Position numbers and translations under genes: made by a program. The notes beneath the pieces were generated by a model that was not told the DNA's origin, did not search any database, and was given only the letters and a program-made list of their open reading frames with translations. A stretch of 64,000 nt of DNA from Sphingosinithalassobacter sp. CS137 (GTDB lineage: Bacteria > Pseudomonadota > Alphaproteobacteria > Sphingomonadales > Sphingomonadaceae): positions 310,001 to 374,000 of the forward strand of contig NZ_CP060494.1 of the NCBI RefSeq assembly GCF_014334115.1. Direction: 5' to 3'. Below, in pieces: positions 33,799-41,649 of the stretch. Numbering within the stretch: the stretch's first letter is position 1; every line of letters starts with the position of its first letter.

Positions 33799-34198
33799 GG
33801 CCCCCCCTGGATCGATCCGCACACTAGCAGTAAATCCCCTGCCGAGCGCAAGTAAAAGGCGCAGCCAAGCCGCCGGGCAAAGCAACGCATGTCATGCCGT
33901 GCAGCCGATGCAGTGCGGTACGGTCGTTCTCCAGCCGCGGGGGCACGACAGCGATTTGCCGGCAAATCCATGGAAACGAGTGCCACGTCGCGCGGGGGGT
34001 GGCGCCCGAAAGCCACGGTTTTCCGACGAAGGTCACACGAAAGTCGCACCTCAACGCGCATGCGCGCCCGCACGCGGGTGCGTGCGCGCGCAAGCGCTCG
34101 GCAATGACAGCGAGAGACTCGAAAAACGGCATCCGCCGATCCATGCGACAGGCGGACGCGTGTAGGACAGCGAAAAAGCGCGCGGCGGGCGGGCGCCC
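33799..34198. other. 400-base intergenic region with a 16-base perfect palindrome
   Basis: No gene is supported here: the possible open frames on either strand have no Shine-Dalgarno and no codon bias. The region holds the promoter of the secreted protein at 33798 and the trailer of infA. Two features stand out: the perfect palindrome GATTTGCCGGCAAATC (33953-33968), and an alternating CG/CA run at about 34054-34096 that is favourable to Z-DNA. A possible small RNA cannot be excluded. Confidence 0.5.
33953..33968. repeat. Perfect 16-base palindrome
   Basis: GATTTGCC followed by GGCAAATC. It does not extend further (C on both sides). It is a candidate operator for the secreted-protein gene whose start is 155 bases away, or part of a transcript hairpin; neither can be decided from sequence. 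Confidence 0.6.
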
Positions 34199-34468
34199 TT
34201 AGCGGCGATTGCCACCGCCGCGACGCGGGCCGCCGAAGCCGCCGCCGGCCACCTTCTCGCGGAAAATCAGCCGGCCCTTTTCGAGATCATAGGGCGACAT
34301 TTCGACCACGACGCGATCGCCGACGATCGTGCGGATGCGAAACTTCCGCATCTTTCCGGCGGTATAGGCGATGATCGTGTGATCGTTTTCGAGCCGGACG
34401 CGGAAGCGGCCGTCGGGCAGCACTTCCTCGACCTGCCCGTCGAAGGTCATCAGTTCTTCCTTGGCCAT
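34199..34468 (-). CDS. infA: Translation initiation factor IF-1 with Gly/Arg-rich tail (89 aa)
   Basis: IF-1 is the small S1/OB-fold factor that occupies the A site of the 30S subunit during initiation. The core, [20 protein letters not shown] to about residue 73, follows the family (MKVLPNA-type replaced by VLPDGRFRV..., then [26 protein letters not shown]). The usual length is about 72; here residues 75-89 ([15 protein letters not shown]) form a Gly/Arg-rich extension that resembles RG-rich RNA-binding tails. The ATG overlaps the stop of the 56-residue gene by one base (TGATG), so translation is probably coupled. Confidence 0.95.
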   Translation of the reverse strand: MAKEELMTFDGQVEEVLPDGRFRVRLENDHTIIAYTAGKMRKFRIRTIVGDRVVVEMSPYDLEKGRLIFREKVAGGGFGGPRRGGGNRR

Positions 34469-34638
34469 CAGGCGGTAACCTCTGCCGTCTCGGCGCCGTG
34501 CGCCCGCTGAAGCTCGGTGATGCGATCGGCATAGCCGTCGGCAAGGCCGAGATGCGAACGGCGTGCCTCGGGCGAGGCGGCGGCATCGGCGCGCATGAGC
34601 GATATCTGGTGTCGGTAAAGCAATTGGTTGAGGTCCAT
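34468..34638 (-). CDS. Small conserved-looking protein, translationally coupled to infA (56 aa)
   Basis: Starts [20 protein letters not shown] and continues as two amphipathic helices ([28 protein letters not shown]). ATG 34638 has GGGAG 6 bases upstream. Its stop overlaps the infA start by one base, and the shared promoter candidate lies about 100 bases upstream, so it is probably the leader cistron of infA. The family was not recognised; a role in ribosome or stress physiology would be guessing. Confidence 0.7.
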   Translation of the reverse strand: MDLNQLLYRHQISLMRADAAASPEARRSHLGLADGYADRITELQRAHGAETAEVTA

Positions 34639-34735
34639 GACGGTCTCCCTGTCGGCAAGCGGGAGCACGTACAGTCTCTCCAGTCGCAGGCGGCTATGCG
34701 TTTCGAAGGATTCAGTTTTGCCAGCGATGGAGCGG

Positions 34736-34764
34736 GTATAGCATAGGGCGCCGCGATTGTCGAA
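34736..34764 (-). promoter_or_regulatory. Candidate promoter of the 56-residue gene and infA
   Basis: On the minus strand TTCGAC (34764-34759), exactly 17 bases, then CTATAC (34741-34736). The spacing is ideal and the position, about 100 bases before the first ATG, is reasonable. It is the only good -35/-10 pair I see in this gap. Confidence 0.45.
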
Positions 34765-34787
34765 CCGCTGCTGCAGCGCAATGCCGA

Positions 34788-35159
34788 TCAGGCGTTCGCG
34801 CTCTCGCGCGCCCGATGCTCCTTGTACAGTTCGATGAACTTCGGAAACACCCCGCGCAGATAATAGGCGAGCAACGGCAGATCGTCGGGCTCGCGACCTT
34901 CCTGCCGGGCGTAGCGGGCGATCAACGCGTCGCTTTCGGTCTGCCAGTCGCCCGGTGCGGTCTCGACTGCGGGATAGCTGGGCTCGATCCCCGCCGCTTC
35001 GAGCGTGCGGCGCAGCTCGGCCTCGGCGTCGTCGCCCTTTTCGAACACGATGAATTCGAAGCGATCGGCAATGCCCAGGTCGGTGAGCGCGATACGCAGC
35101 TTGAGGCAGAAGGGGCAGCTGGCGAGCAGCCAGGCGCGCGGGCGGAACTGCGGGTTCAT
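34788..35159 (-). CDS. Glutaredoxin/GST-N-terminal-like protein (123 aa)
   Basis: The N-terminus RAWLLASCPFCLKLRIALTDLGI has a CPFC redox motif at about residues 15-18, as in glutaredoxins and the thioredoxin-fold half of glutathione transferases. ETAPGDWQTESDALIARYARQ matches the GST 'ES-x-I' site, in which E-S binds the gamma-glutamyl part of glutathione. No C-terminal GST domain follows in full; the rest is a short helical tail. Probably a glutathione-dependent thiol enzyme; substrate unknown. ATG 35159; divergent from the gene at 35262. Confidence 0.8.
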   Translation of the reverse strand: MNPQFRPRAWLLASCPFCLKLRIALTDLGIADRFEFIVFEKGDDAEAELRRTLEAAGIEPSYPAVETAPGDWQTESDALIARYARQEGREPDDLPLLAYYLRGVFPKFIELYKEHRARESANA

Positions 35160-35224
35160 GGCGACTCCATGCGAGGTCTGTTCCACCCTAGAACGCCCGG
35201 CGCGGCGGTCGGGTTCGACACTGG

Positions 35225-35256
35225 TGTTGCTGCACTGCAACATCGCGTATAGAATG
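35225..35256 (+). promoter_or_regulatory. Promoter/operator region of the WYL-like gene
   Basis: TGTTGC (35225-35230) and GCAACA (35237-35242) form a 6-base inverted repeat around 6 bases. A -10-like TATAGA (35249-35254) follows, with the ATG at 35262, giving a very short leader. The palindrome overlaps the -35 position (TTGCTG), typical of a repressor site. Confidence 0.4.
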
Positions 35257-35261
35257 GGGGT

Positions 35262-35600
35262 ATGAAGCTACCCGTCGACCACGACCGCCCCGAACCCGCC
35301 CCCAGCCCCAGCGCCGTCGTGCTGGAAGCGATCGTGCGGCGGCGGTGCCTCTCCGTGACGTATAACCGCAAGCGGATGATCCTGGCACCGCACATCCTCT
35401 ACATGCGCAACGGCAGCCCGCATCTCGACGCGGTGACCATTTCGCTCGAGATGATGGCGCCCAAGGTCGTGAAGGTCGGCACCTTCAAGCTCGACGGCCT
35501 GGGCGAGCTGCGGCTGACCGAGCGGGAGTTCGCCGTGAGCGACCTGTTCGACGCGGCCGACCCGAAATACGCCGGCGGCGCGTTGCTGGTGGTGGAGTAA
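35262..35600 (+). CDS. WYL-domain-like small protein (112 aa)
   Basis: A single compact domain: AIVRRRCLSVTYNRKRMILAPHILYMRNGSPHLDAVTI...GTFKLDGLGELRLTEREFAVSDLFDAADPKY. The pattern (basic strand, APH-x-L, RNG, LDA, FKLDGL) resembles the ligand-binding half of WYL-family proteins without the DNA-binding part. It could sense a nucleotide-type ligand or be a partner for a regulator; neither is shown. ATG 35262 with GGGGG upstream. Confidence 0.7.
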   Translation: MKLPVDHDRPEPAPSPSAVVLEAIVRRRCLSVTYNRKRMILAPHILYMRNGSPHLDAVTISLEMMAPKVVKVGTFKLDGLGELRLTEREFAVSDLFDAADPKYAGGALLVVE

Positions 35601-35625
35601 CGGCGCTCAGAGGCCGCCCCGCCCG

Positions 35626-36309
35626 CTATTTCAGCGCGGCGAAGCGTTCGACGTCCTCGATGCGGCCGGAGACGATCAGCAGATCGTCGCGGCGGACCAC
35701 GGTGTCGGCCTGGGCATAGGTGAAGCTGGCGTGGGGCGACTTGAGCCCGACGACGGTCACGCCATGCGACTTGCGGATGTCGCTGTCGGCCAGGGTGCGA
35801 TCGTGAAGGATCGCCGGTGCGCGAGTCTTCACCAGGGCGAAATCCTCGTCGAACTCGATATAGTCGATCATCTTGCCGGCGATGATGTGCGCGACGCGCT
35901 CGCCCATCCGCGCTTCGGGATAGATGACGTGATGCGCTCCGGTGCGCTCGAGGATCCGGCCGTGGCGCGCGTTGTTCGCCTTTGCCCAGATCACGTTCAT
36001 TCCGAGATCGACCAGCGCCATGGTGGTGAGCACGCTCGCCTCCATGTCGGTGCCGATGCCGACCACCGCCGCCTCGAAGTCGCACACGCCGAGCTGGCGG
36101 AGGGCGTTGATATTGGTCGAATCGATCTGAACCGTCTGTGTCAGCTTGTCGGCCATCGATTCGACGAGCTGCATGTCGGCGTCGGCGCCCAGCACCTCAT
36201 GCCCCATGTGCATCAGCGATTCGGCGACGGCGCTGCCGAAACGGCCGAGGCCGATCACCAGGATCGTCGAGCCGCGACGCTGGCGGCGGCGGGAGAACAG
36301 CTTAACCAA
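35626..36309 (-). CDS. ktrA: Potassium uptake regulatory subunit KtrA (TrkA family, 227 aa)
   Basis: Cytoplasmic RCK/TrkA-N protein that gates the KtrB channel. The Rossmann nucleotide site ILVIGLGRFG (about 16-25) and the later GTDMEASVLTTMAL and VIYPEARMGERVAHII regions fit KtrA. A TrkA-C domain makes up the last 70 residues. The start is a TTG at 36309 that overlaps the ktrB stop by 8 bases, with AGGAG upstream; no better start precedes the Rossmann strand. It is the second gene of a ktrB-ktrA operon. Confidence 0.93.
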   Translation of the reverse strand: MVKLFSRRRQRRGSTILVIGLGRFGSAVAESLMHMGHEVLGADADMQLVESMADKLTQTVQIDSTNINALRQLGVCDFEAAVVGIGTDMEASVLTTMALVDLGMNVIWAKANNARHGRILERTGAHHVIYPEARMGERVAHIIAGKMIDYIEFDEDFALVKTRAPAILHDRTLADSDIRKSHGVTVVGLKSPHASFTYAQADTVVRRDDLLIVSGRIEDVERFAALK

Positions 36310-37642
36310 CGATCGGTTGCTCCTGTGGATAGCGGATGTGGTTGCGCACCTGCCCCAGCGCGAGACCGGTGGCGACGGTGATGGTTCCGACGCGGCCGAC
36401 GAACATCAGCACGATCAGCACCAGCTCGCCCGATGGCGGGAGGCTGGCGGTGATGCCCATCGAGAGCCCGACCGTGGCGAAGGCGGAGATGACTTCGAAC
36501 AACACGGTATCGAGGCCGTGGGTGGTGGTGCCGAGCAGGATCGCGGTCGCCACGCCGATCAGCGTGAGCGCGAGCAGGATGACGGTGAGCGCCTGGCGCT
36601 CGACATGGCTCCCGACCCGCCGGCCGAAGATCACCGCGTCGCGCTGACCGCGGATTTCGGACCAGACCACGATGCCGAGCAGAAAGAAGGTAGTGATCTT
36701 GATCCCGCCCGCGGTGCCGGCGCTGCCGCCGCCGATGAACATGAGGACATAATTGGCGAGCACCGTTTCGCTGCGGATGGCCGACACGTCGATCGCGTTG
36801 AAGCCGGCGGTGCGGGTGACCACCGAATGGAACATGCCGTTGAGCAGCTTGTCGCCCCAGGCCATCGGCCCGAAAGTCGCCGGATTGCCCCATTCGGACG
36901 CCGTGATCCACACGAAGCCGCCGAGCAGCAGGATCACCGTTCCCATCAGCGTGATCTTGGTGTGGAGCGTCCATCGCGCGGGCTCGCGCCGGTTCGCCCA
37001 GAGATCGCGCAGCACCGGAAAGCCGAGGCCGGAGACGATGATCGCGACCATGATCGGCACGAGGAAGAGCCAATCGGTCTGGAGCCCGATCAGGCTGTCG
37101 CTGTAGGTCGAGAAGCCGGCGTTGTTGAACGCCGAGACCGAATGGAACACGCCGTTCCACAGCGCGGTGCCGAGCGGCTCGCCATGCCCGAGGTGGAGGC
37201 GCAGCGCGAGCCACAGCGCCAGCGCGCCTTCGACAAGCAGCGTGACGCCGAGCACCATGCGCAGCACGCTGGCCGCATCCGCGCGATCGAGGCGGCTGCG
37301 CTCGACGTCGGTGACGAGCCGGTCGCGCAGCCGGAAGCCGCGGCCGGCGAGGAGGCCGAGCAGCGTCGCCGCGGCCATGATGCCGAACCCCCCGATCTGG
37401 AACAGCAGCAGGATCACCGCCTCGCCGAAGCCGGTCCAGTAGCTGGGGGTATCGACGACGATCAGCCCGGTGACGCAGACCGCCGAGGTGGCGGTGAACA
37501 GCGCCGTCAGGAACGGCGCGCCGCCGGGCCCCGCGCGCGCAATCGGCAGCATCAGGAGGATCGTTCCGATCGCCATCGCCGCGAGGAAGGCAAGCGGGAC
37601 CACGCGAGTGGGGCGCGTGACGACGGACTTCATGCGACGCAT
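36302..37642 (-). CDS. ktrB: Potassium channel subunit KtrB (TrkH family, 446 aa)
   Basis: Integral membrane protein that forms the K+ translocation path. Four repeats of two TM helices and a pore loop are seen, with filter-like motifs in TATSAVCVTGL, NAGFSTYSDS, TRTAGFNAID and FATVGLSMGI. These repeats lie near residues 50-60, 170-180, 275-285 and 395-405. GGSAGTAGGIK follows the third. The family length (about 440-450) is met. ATG 37642 or the ATG three codons later could be used. It precedes ktrA in the operon. Confidence 0.95.
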   Translation of the reverse strand: MRRMKSVVTRPTRVVPLAFLAAMAIGTILLMLPIARAGPGGAPFLTALFTATSAVCVTGLIVVDTPSYWTGFGEAVILLLFQIGGFGIMAAATLLGLLAGRGFRLRDRLVTDVERSRLDRADAASVLRMVLGVTLLVEGALALWLALRLHLGHGEPLGTALWNGVFHSVSAFNNAGFSTYSDSLIGLQTDWLFLVPIMVAIIVSGLGFPVLRDLWANRREPARWTLHTKITLMGTVILLLGGFVWITASEWGNPATFGPMAWGDKLLNGMFHSVVTRTAGFNAIDVSAIRSETVLANYVLMFIGGGSAGTAGGIKITTFFLLGIVVWSEIRGQRDAVIFGRRVGSHVERQALTVILLALTLIGVATAILLGTTTHGLDTVLFEVISAFATVGLSMGITASLPPSGELVLIVLMFVGRVGTITVATGLALGQVRNHIRYPQEQPIVG

Positions 37643-37687
37643 CGGCGCGCGCTCTACGCCTCTGCCGAGCGCATGGAAACAGCTAGT

Positions 37688-40042
37688 TCACGCGATGCTG
37701 ACGAAGCTGTCCATCACGCGCTTGCGGCCGGCCTGCTCGAAATCGATCTCGAGCTTGTTGCCTTCGATCTCGACGATTTCGCCATAGCCGAACTTCTGGT
37801 GGAAGACGCGCTGGCCGAGCGACAGATCCTCGCGCGGCTTGGCGCCGAAGCTGACGGCGCTGGCGCGGCTTTCGAGGACGCGCGTGGGCTCGCGCGAGAA
37901 GCTGCGCGGCTTCCACGCGCCGCCGGGGTTCTTCACGTCGACGCCCGCCGCGCGCTGCCAGCCCGGGCCACGGCCGGTGCCGCGGCCGATATCGGCGAAA
38001 GGATCGGCGCGCTCGGACCAGTTGGCGCGCCACAGGCTCTCGCCGCCGGTCATGGTGGTCTCCGCCTCGACGTGTTCGGGCGGCAGCTCGGCAACGAAGC
38101 GGCTGGGAAGGCTGCTCGTCCACTGGCCATAGATGCGGCGGTTGGCGGCATGGAGGATCACCGCGCGACGGCGCGCGCGCGTGATCGCGACATAGGCGAG
38201 GCGGCGCTCCTCCTCGAGACTGGCGAGCCCGCCCTCGTCGAGCGCGCGCTGGCTGGGGAAGAGACCTTCCTCCCAACCGGCGAGGAACACGGTGTCGAAT
38301 TCCAGCCCCTTGGCGGCGTGGATCGTCATGATCGTCACCTTCGCCTCTTCGGCATTGGCTTCATTGTCCATGACCAGGCTGACATGCTCGAGGAAGGCGC
38401 CGAGCGTCTCATATTCCTCCATCGCGCGGACGAGCTCGGTGAGGTTTTCGAGCCGGCCGGCGGCCTCGGCCGAACGATCGGCCTGCCACATCGCGGTATA
38501 GCCAGATTCGTCGAGGATGATGCCCGCGAGCTCGGCGTGCGAGGGCGCCGAGCTTTCGCCCGCGGCGCCGTCCTCGTCGTCGCCGGCGCGGGAGGATAGC
38601 ATCGCGCGCCAGCGGGCGATGTCGCCGATCAGATTGCCGAGGCTGCGCCGCGCCTGGGGCGTGAGTTCGTCGGTGTCGAGGATACGGGCCGCGGCGGTGG
38701 TGAGAGGTATCCCTTCGCGCCGGGCGAGCTGGTGAACCTTCGCCACCGCCTTGTCGCCGAGGCCGCGCTTGGGGGTGTTGACGATGCGTTCGAAGGCGAG
38801 ATCGTCGGCGGGCTGGGCGACGACGCGCAGATAGGCGAGCGCGTCGCGGATCTCCTGCCGCTCGTAGAAGCGGAAACCGCCGACGATGCGGTAGTTCAGC
38901 CCGATCGCGATGAACCGGTCCTCGAACTCGCGCGTCTGGTGCTGGGCGCGGACGAGGATCGCGAAATCGTCGAGCGACTTGCCGGAGCGCTGGCCGGCCT
39001 CGATCTCCTCGCCGACGCGGCGCGCTTCCTCGGGACCGTCCCAGACGCCGATCACCTGAACCTTCTCGCCAGCATCGACCTCGGTCCAGAGCGTCTTGCC
39101 GAGCCGGCCCGAATTATTGGCGATCACGCCCGACGCCGCGCCGAGGATGTGCGGAGTAGAGCGGTAATTCTGTTCGAGCCGGATCACCTTCGCGCCGGGA
39201 AAATCCTTCTCGAACTTGAGGATGTTTTCCACCTGGGCACCGCGCCAGCTGTAGATCGATTGGTCGTCGTCGCCGACGCAGGCGATGTTCTTGCGCTCCT
39301 GCGCGAGCAGGCGGAGCCAGAGATACTGGACGCTGTTGGTGTCCTGATACTCGTCGACCATGATGTAGCGGAAGCGCTGCTGATAGCTTTCGAGCACGTC
39401 GCGATGCGTGCGCAGGATCACCAGCATGTGGAGCAGCAGGTCGCCGAAGTCGCAGGCGTTGAGCGTTTTCAGCCGCTCCTGATAGGCGGCGTAGAGTTCA
39501 CGCCCGCGGCCGTTGGCATAGTGTTCGTTCTCGCCGGCATCGAGATCGGCGGGCGCGCGCCCCTTGTTCTTCCAGCCGTCGATCAGCCCGCCGAGCTGGC
39601 GCGCGGGCCAGCGCTTCTCGTCGAGATCGGCGGCCTGGATGAGCTGCTTGAGCAGGCGCAGCTGATCGTCAGTGTCGAGAATCGTGAAATTGCTGTGGAG
39701 CCCGACCAGCTCGGCGTGGCGGCGGAGCATCTTCGCGCCGATCGCGTGGAAGGTGCCGAGCCAGGGCATGCCCTCCACCGCTTCGCCGACCAGCCTGCCG
39801 ACGCGCTCGCGCATCTCGCGTGCAGCCTTGTTGGTGAAAGTGACCGACAGGATTTCCGAGGGATAGGCCTTGCGCGTCCACAAGAGGTGCGCGAGCCGCG
39901 CGGTGAGCGCCGCGGTCTTGCCCGTCCCCGCGCCGGCGAGGACGAGCACGGGTCCCTCGGTGGTCAGCACCGTTTCGCGCTGCGGATCGTTGAGGCCGCG
40001 CAGATAGGGCGGGTCGGCTTGGGTCTGGGGCAGGCTGGTCAC
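37688..40042 (-). CDS. uvrD: UvrD/PcrA-family DNA helicase (784 aa)
   Basis: Superfamily 1A helicase used in nucleotide-excision and mismatch repair. Motif I is GAGTGKT (about 37-43), motif Ia FTNKAAREMRERV, motif II DEYQDTN, motif III VGDDDQSIYSWRGA, motif IV LEQNYRST, motif V MTIHAAKGLEFD and motif VI YVAITRARR. The C-terminus has the KFGYGEIVEIEGNKLEIDFEQAG domain (Tudor-like) typical of PcrA/UvrD. The start is a GTG at 40042; longer in-frame upstream sequence is low-quality, Arg-rich shadow and was rejected. It is followed by ktrB across a 45-base gap. Confidence 0.93.
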   Translation of the reverse strand: MTSLPQTQADPPYLRGLNDPQRETVLTTEGPVLVLAGAGTGKTAALTARLAHLLWTRKAYPSEILSVTFTNKAAREMRERVGRLVGEAVEGMPWLGTFHAIGAKMLRRHAELVGLHSNFTILDTDDQLRLLKQLIQAADLDEKRWPARQLGGLIDGWKNKGRAPADLDAGENEHYANGRGRELYAAYQERLKTLNACDFGDLLLHMLVILRTHRDVLESYQQRFRYIMVDEYQDTNSVQYLWLRLLAQERKNIACVGDDDQSIYSWRGAQVENILKFEKDFPGAKVIRLEQNYRSTPHILGAASGVIANNSGRLGKTLWTEVDAGEKVQVIGVWDGPEEARRVGEEIEAGQRSGKSLDDFAILVRAQHQTREFEDRFIAIGLNYRIVGGFRFYERQEIRDALAYLRVVAQPADDLAFERIVNTPKRGLGDKAVAKVHQLARREGIPLTTAAARILDTDELTPQARRSLGNLIGDIARWRAMLSSRAGDDEDGAAGESSAPSHAELAGIILDESGYTAMWQADRSAEAAGRLENLTELVRAMEEYETLGAFLEHVSLVMDNEANAEEAKVTIMTIHAAKGLEFDTVFLAGWEEGLFPSQRALDEGGLASLEEERRLAYVAITRARRRAVILHAANRRIYGQWTSSLPSRFVAELPPEHVEAETTMTGGESLWRANWSERADPFADIGRGTGRGPGWQRAAGVDVKNPGGAWKPRSFSREPTRVLESRASAVSFGAKPREDLSLGQRVFHQKFGYGEIVEIEGNKLEIDFEQAGRKRVMDSFVSIA

Positions 40043-40249
40043 GCGCGAACAACTAGGGAACGGCGCGCGTCGGGGCAAGTCGGGGCCGGCGAGCGACGGG
40101 AACTCGAGCTGGGGGCGGCGTGGCTGCTTTGCCTGGCAAGAGAGCGGGCGCCGTCCGGCGCGCGCGTGTTCGTGCAGGCGCGCTTCCGAGCGGCGTTGCG
40201 CGGCCCTCGCGCTTCGCCCAGAATGGCGGCGCAACGGGGAGACGAGACG

Positions 40250-40444
40250 ATGGACAGGCGCAGACGGCGCTGGCGATTGGGGCTGCTGGTCGGCGTGGCG
40301 GTCGCCGTGCTGTGGGCGGCATGGCGTCTGGGACCGGGCGAGCCCGGCCTGAAGGAGGAATGCACGCCCGGCCGCGTGATCGAACGCGACGATGCGGGCG
40401 AAGTCGTCGAGATCCGCAGGACCGAATGCCGCGAGGCGGAATAG
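40250..40444 (+). CDS. Small single-pass membrane protein (64 aa)
   Basis: ATG 40250 with GGGGAG about 8 bases upstream. A short Arg-rich N-terminus (MDRRRRRWR) is followed by one hydrophobic helix (LGLLVGVAVAVLWAAWRL) and a charged C-terminus with a cysteine pair (EECTP...TECRE). The composition is that of a real small protein, but the family was not recognised. It is divergent from uvrD with a gap of about 200 bases. Confidence 0.55.
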   Translation: MDRRRRRWRLGLLVGVAVAVLWAAWRLGPGEPGLKEECTPGRVIERDDAGEVVEIRRTECREAE

Positions 40445-40534
40445 CGGGCTCGCACAGACTTCCGCACGATCCGCGTCACCGGTAGCGTGCGGCGGCCGCC
40501 GCGAACGAATCGCGATGCGGCAGGACGAACCGAA

Positions 40535-41029
40535 ATGCCATTTCTGATTGCGGCAGGGATGCTGGTGCTCGGCGGCAGCTGGGCACGGGCGCAGGATGCG
40601 GACAAGCCGGTGGTCCACGTCGATGCGGACCGCGCGGTAGGCGGCTGCATCACGCCCGAAGACGGCGCCCGGCCGCTGTCCGACTTCAGCGAGGCGGAAC
40701 GGTATGCGATGATCGCCTGCGTCACCGCCGAGGGCGCGGAGCAGATCAATCGCCAGCTGCCACGGCAGATCGACGCGGGCACGACGCTGGAGCGAGTCGT
40801 CGCCTCCGGAACGACGCTCACCTATCACTATCGGCTCGACGTGAGCGCCGCAGAGTTCTCGCCGGAACTGGTGGAGCAGTTGAAGGCGGGGACGCGCGCG
40901 AACGTGTGCAGCCAGGAACAGATGCGCAATACGATGGCGATCGGCGGGGCCTATGCCTATGCCTGGACCGATCGGAAGGGCGAGACGATCGACACCATAC
41001 GGATCGTTTCCTGCCCGGAGACGCACTGA
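40535..41029 (+). CDS. Putative exported protein, unknown function (164 aa)
   Basis: The signal peptide (MPFLIAAGMLVLGGSWARAQ) is cleaved after ARA. The mature domain has GGCITPEDGARPLSDFSEAERYAMIACVTAEGAEQINRQLPRQID, an alternating strand region (TLTYHYRLDVSAAEFSPEL) and a C-terminal CSQEQMRN...DTIRIVSCPETH. Four cysteines could pair. The family was not recognised. It converges on rsmD across an 83-base gap. Confidence 0.75.
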   Translation: MPFLIAAGMLVLGGSWARAQDADKPVVHVDADRAVGGCITPEDGARPLSDFSEAERYAMIACVTAEGAEQINRQLPRQIDAGTTLERVVASGTTLTYHYRLDVSAAEFSPELVEQLKAGTRANVCSQEQMRNTMAIGGAYAYAWTDRKGETIDTIRIVSCPETH

Positions 41030-41112
41030 CCGGGCAGGCTCGGTCGCGCCGAGCGGCTGCGGCGGATTCCGCCCAGGCCCGCGAAACAGAAGCAGCGGGT
41101 CGGCGTAGGCGG

Positions 41113-41649
41113 TTAGACGGGACGCAGCAGCGTGAGCTTCGCCTTGCCGTGCACGCGCTCGGCATCGACTGCGAAGCCGGCGACTGCGACTGCCTCGTCC
41201 TTGCGCGTCTCGATGCTGATCCAGGTCGCGGGGCCGGTCCAGCCGAGCCGCGCAAGCTTGTCGAGCGCGACGAGGCCGGCTCCCGTGCCATAGGGCGGGT
41301 CCATCAGGATGCAATCGAGCGGCGCGGGCGCGGGGCCGAGCGCCAGCACCGACGTCGCGCGGATATCGGGCCGTATCCCCAGCTTTTCGGCATTGGTGCG
41401 CAGCGCATCGAGCGCGGCGCGATCCTGCTCGACGAAGAGGCACGAAGCGGCACCGCGCGACAATGCCTCGAACCCGAGCGCGCCCGATCCCGCGAAGAAA
41501 TCGCCGACCGCGAGCCCTTCGAAGCTGCCGACCCGGCTCGCCAGCATCGAGAACAGCGCTTCGCGCGTGCGATCGGCGGTGGGGCGGGTTTCCTGCCCCT
41601 TGGGCGCGACGAGCGGGCGGCCACGCCACTGGCCCGAGATGATGCGCAT
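41113..41649 (-). CDS. rsmD: 16S rRNA (guanine966-N2)-methyltransferase RsmD (178 aa)
   Basis: Modifies G966 of 16S rRNA in helix 31. It opens with MRIISGQWRGRPLVAPKG and RPTADRTREALFSML, then the SAM site DFFAGSGALGFEALSRGA, and the catalytic MDPPYG (DPPY motif of N6/N2-methyltransferases) near 113-118. Full length. ATG 41649 overlaps the stop of the pseudouridine synthase by one base (TGATG), so translation is probably coupled in an rRNA-maturation operon. Confidence 0.96.
   Translation of the reverse strand: MRIISGQWRGRPLVAPKGQETRPTADRTREALFSMLASRVGSFEGLAVGDFFAGSGALGFEALSRGAASCLFVEQDRAALDALRTNAEKLGIRPDIRATSVLALGPAPAPLDCILMDPPYGTGAGLVALDKLARLGWTGPATWISIETRKDEAVAVAGFAVDAERVHGKAKLTLLRPV

Noticed and set aside
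33889-34202. Short plus-strand open frames in the 400-base gap
   Set aside because: No Shine-Dalgarno, no codon bias and no protein-like features.
36146-38599. Long plus-strand open frame opposite ktrA/ktrB and uvrD
   Set aside because: Repetitive Asp/Arg/Glu/Ala composition and antisense to conserved genes.
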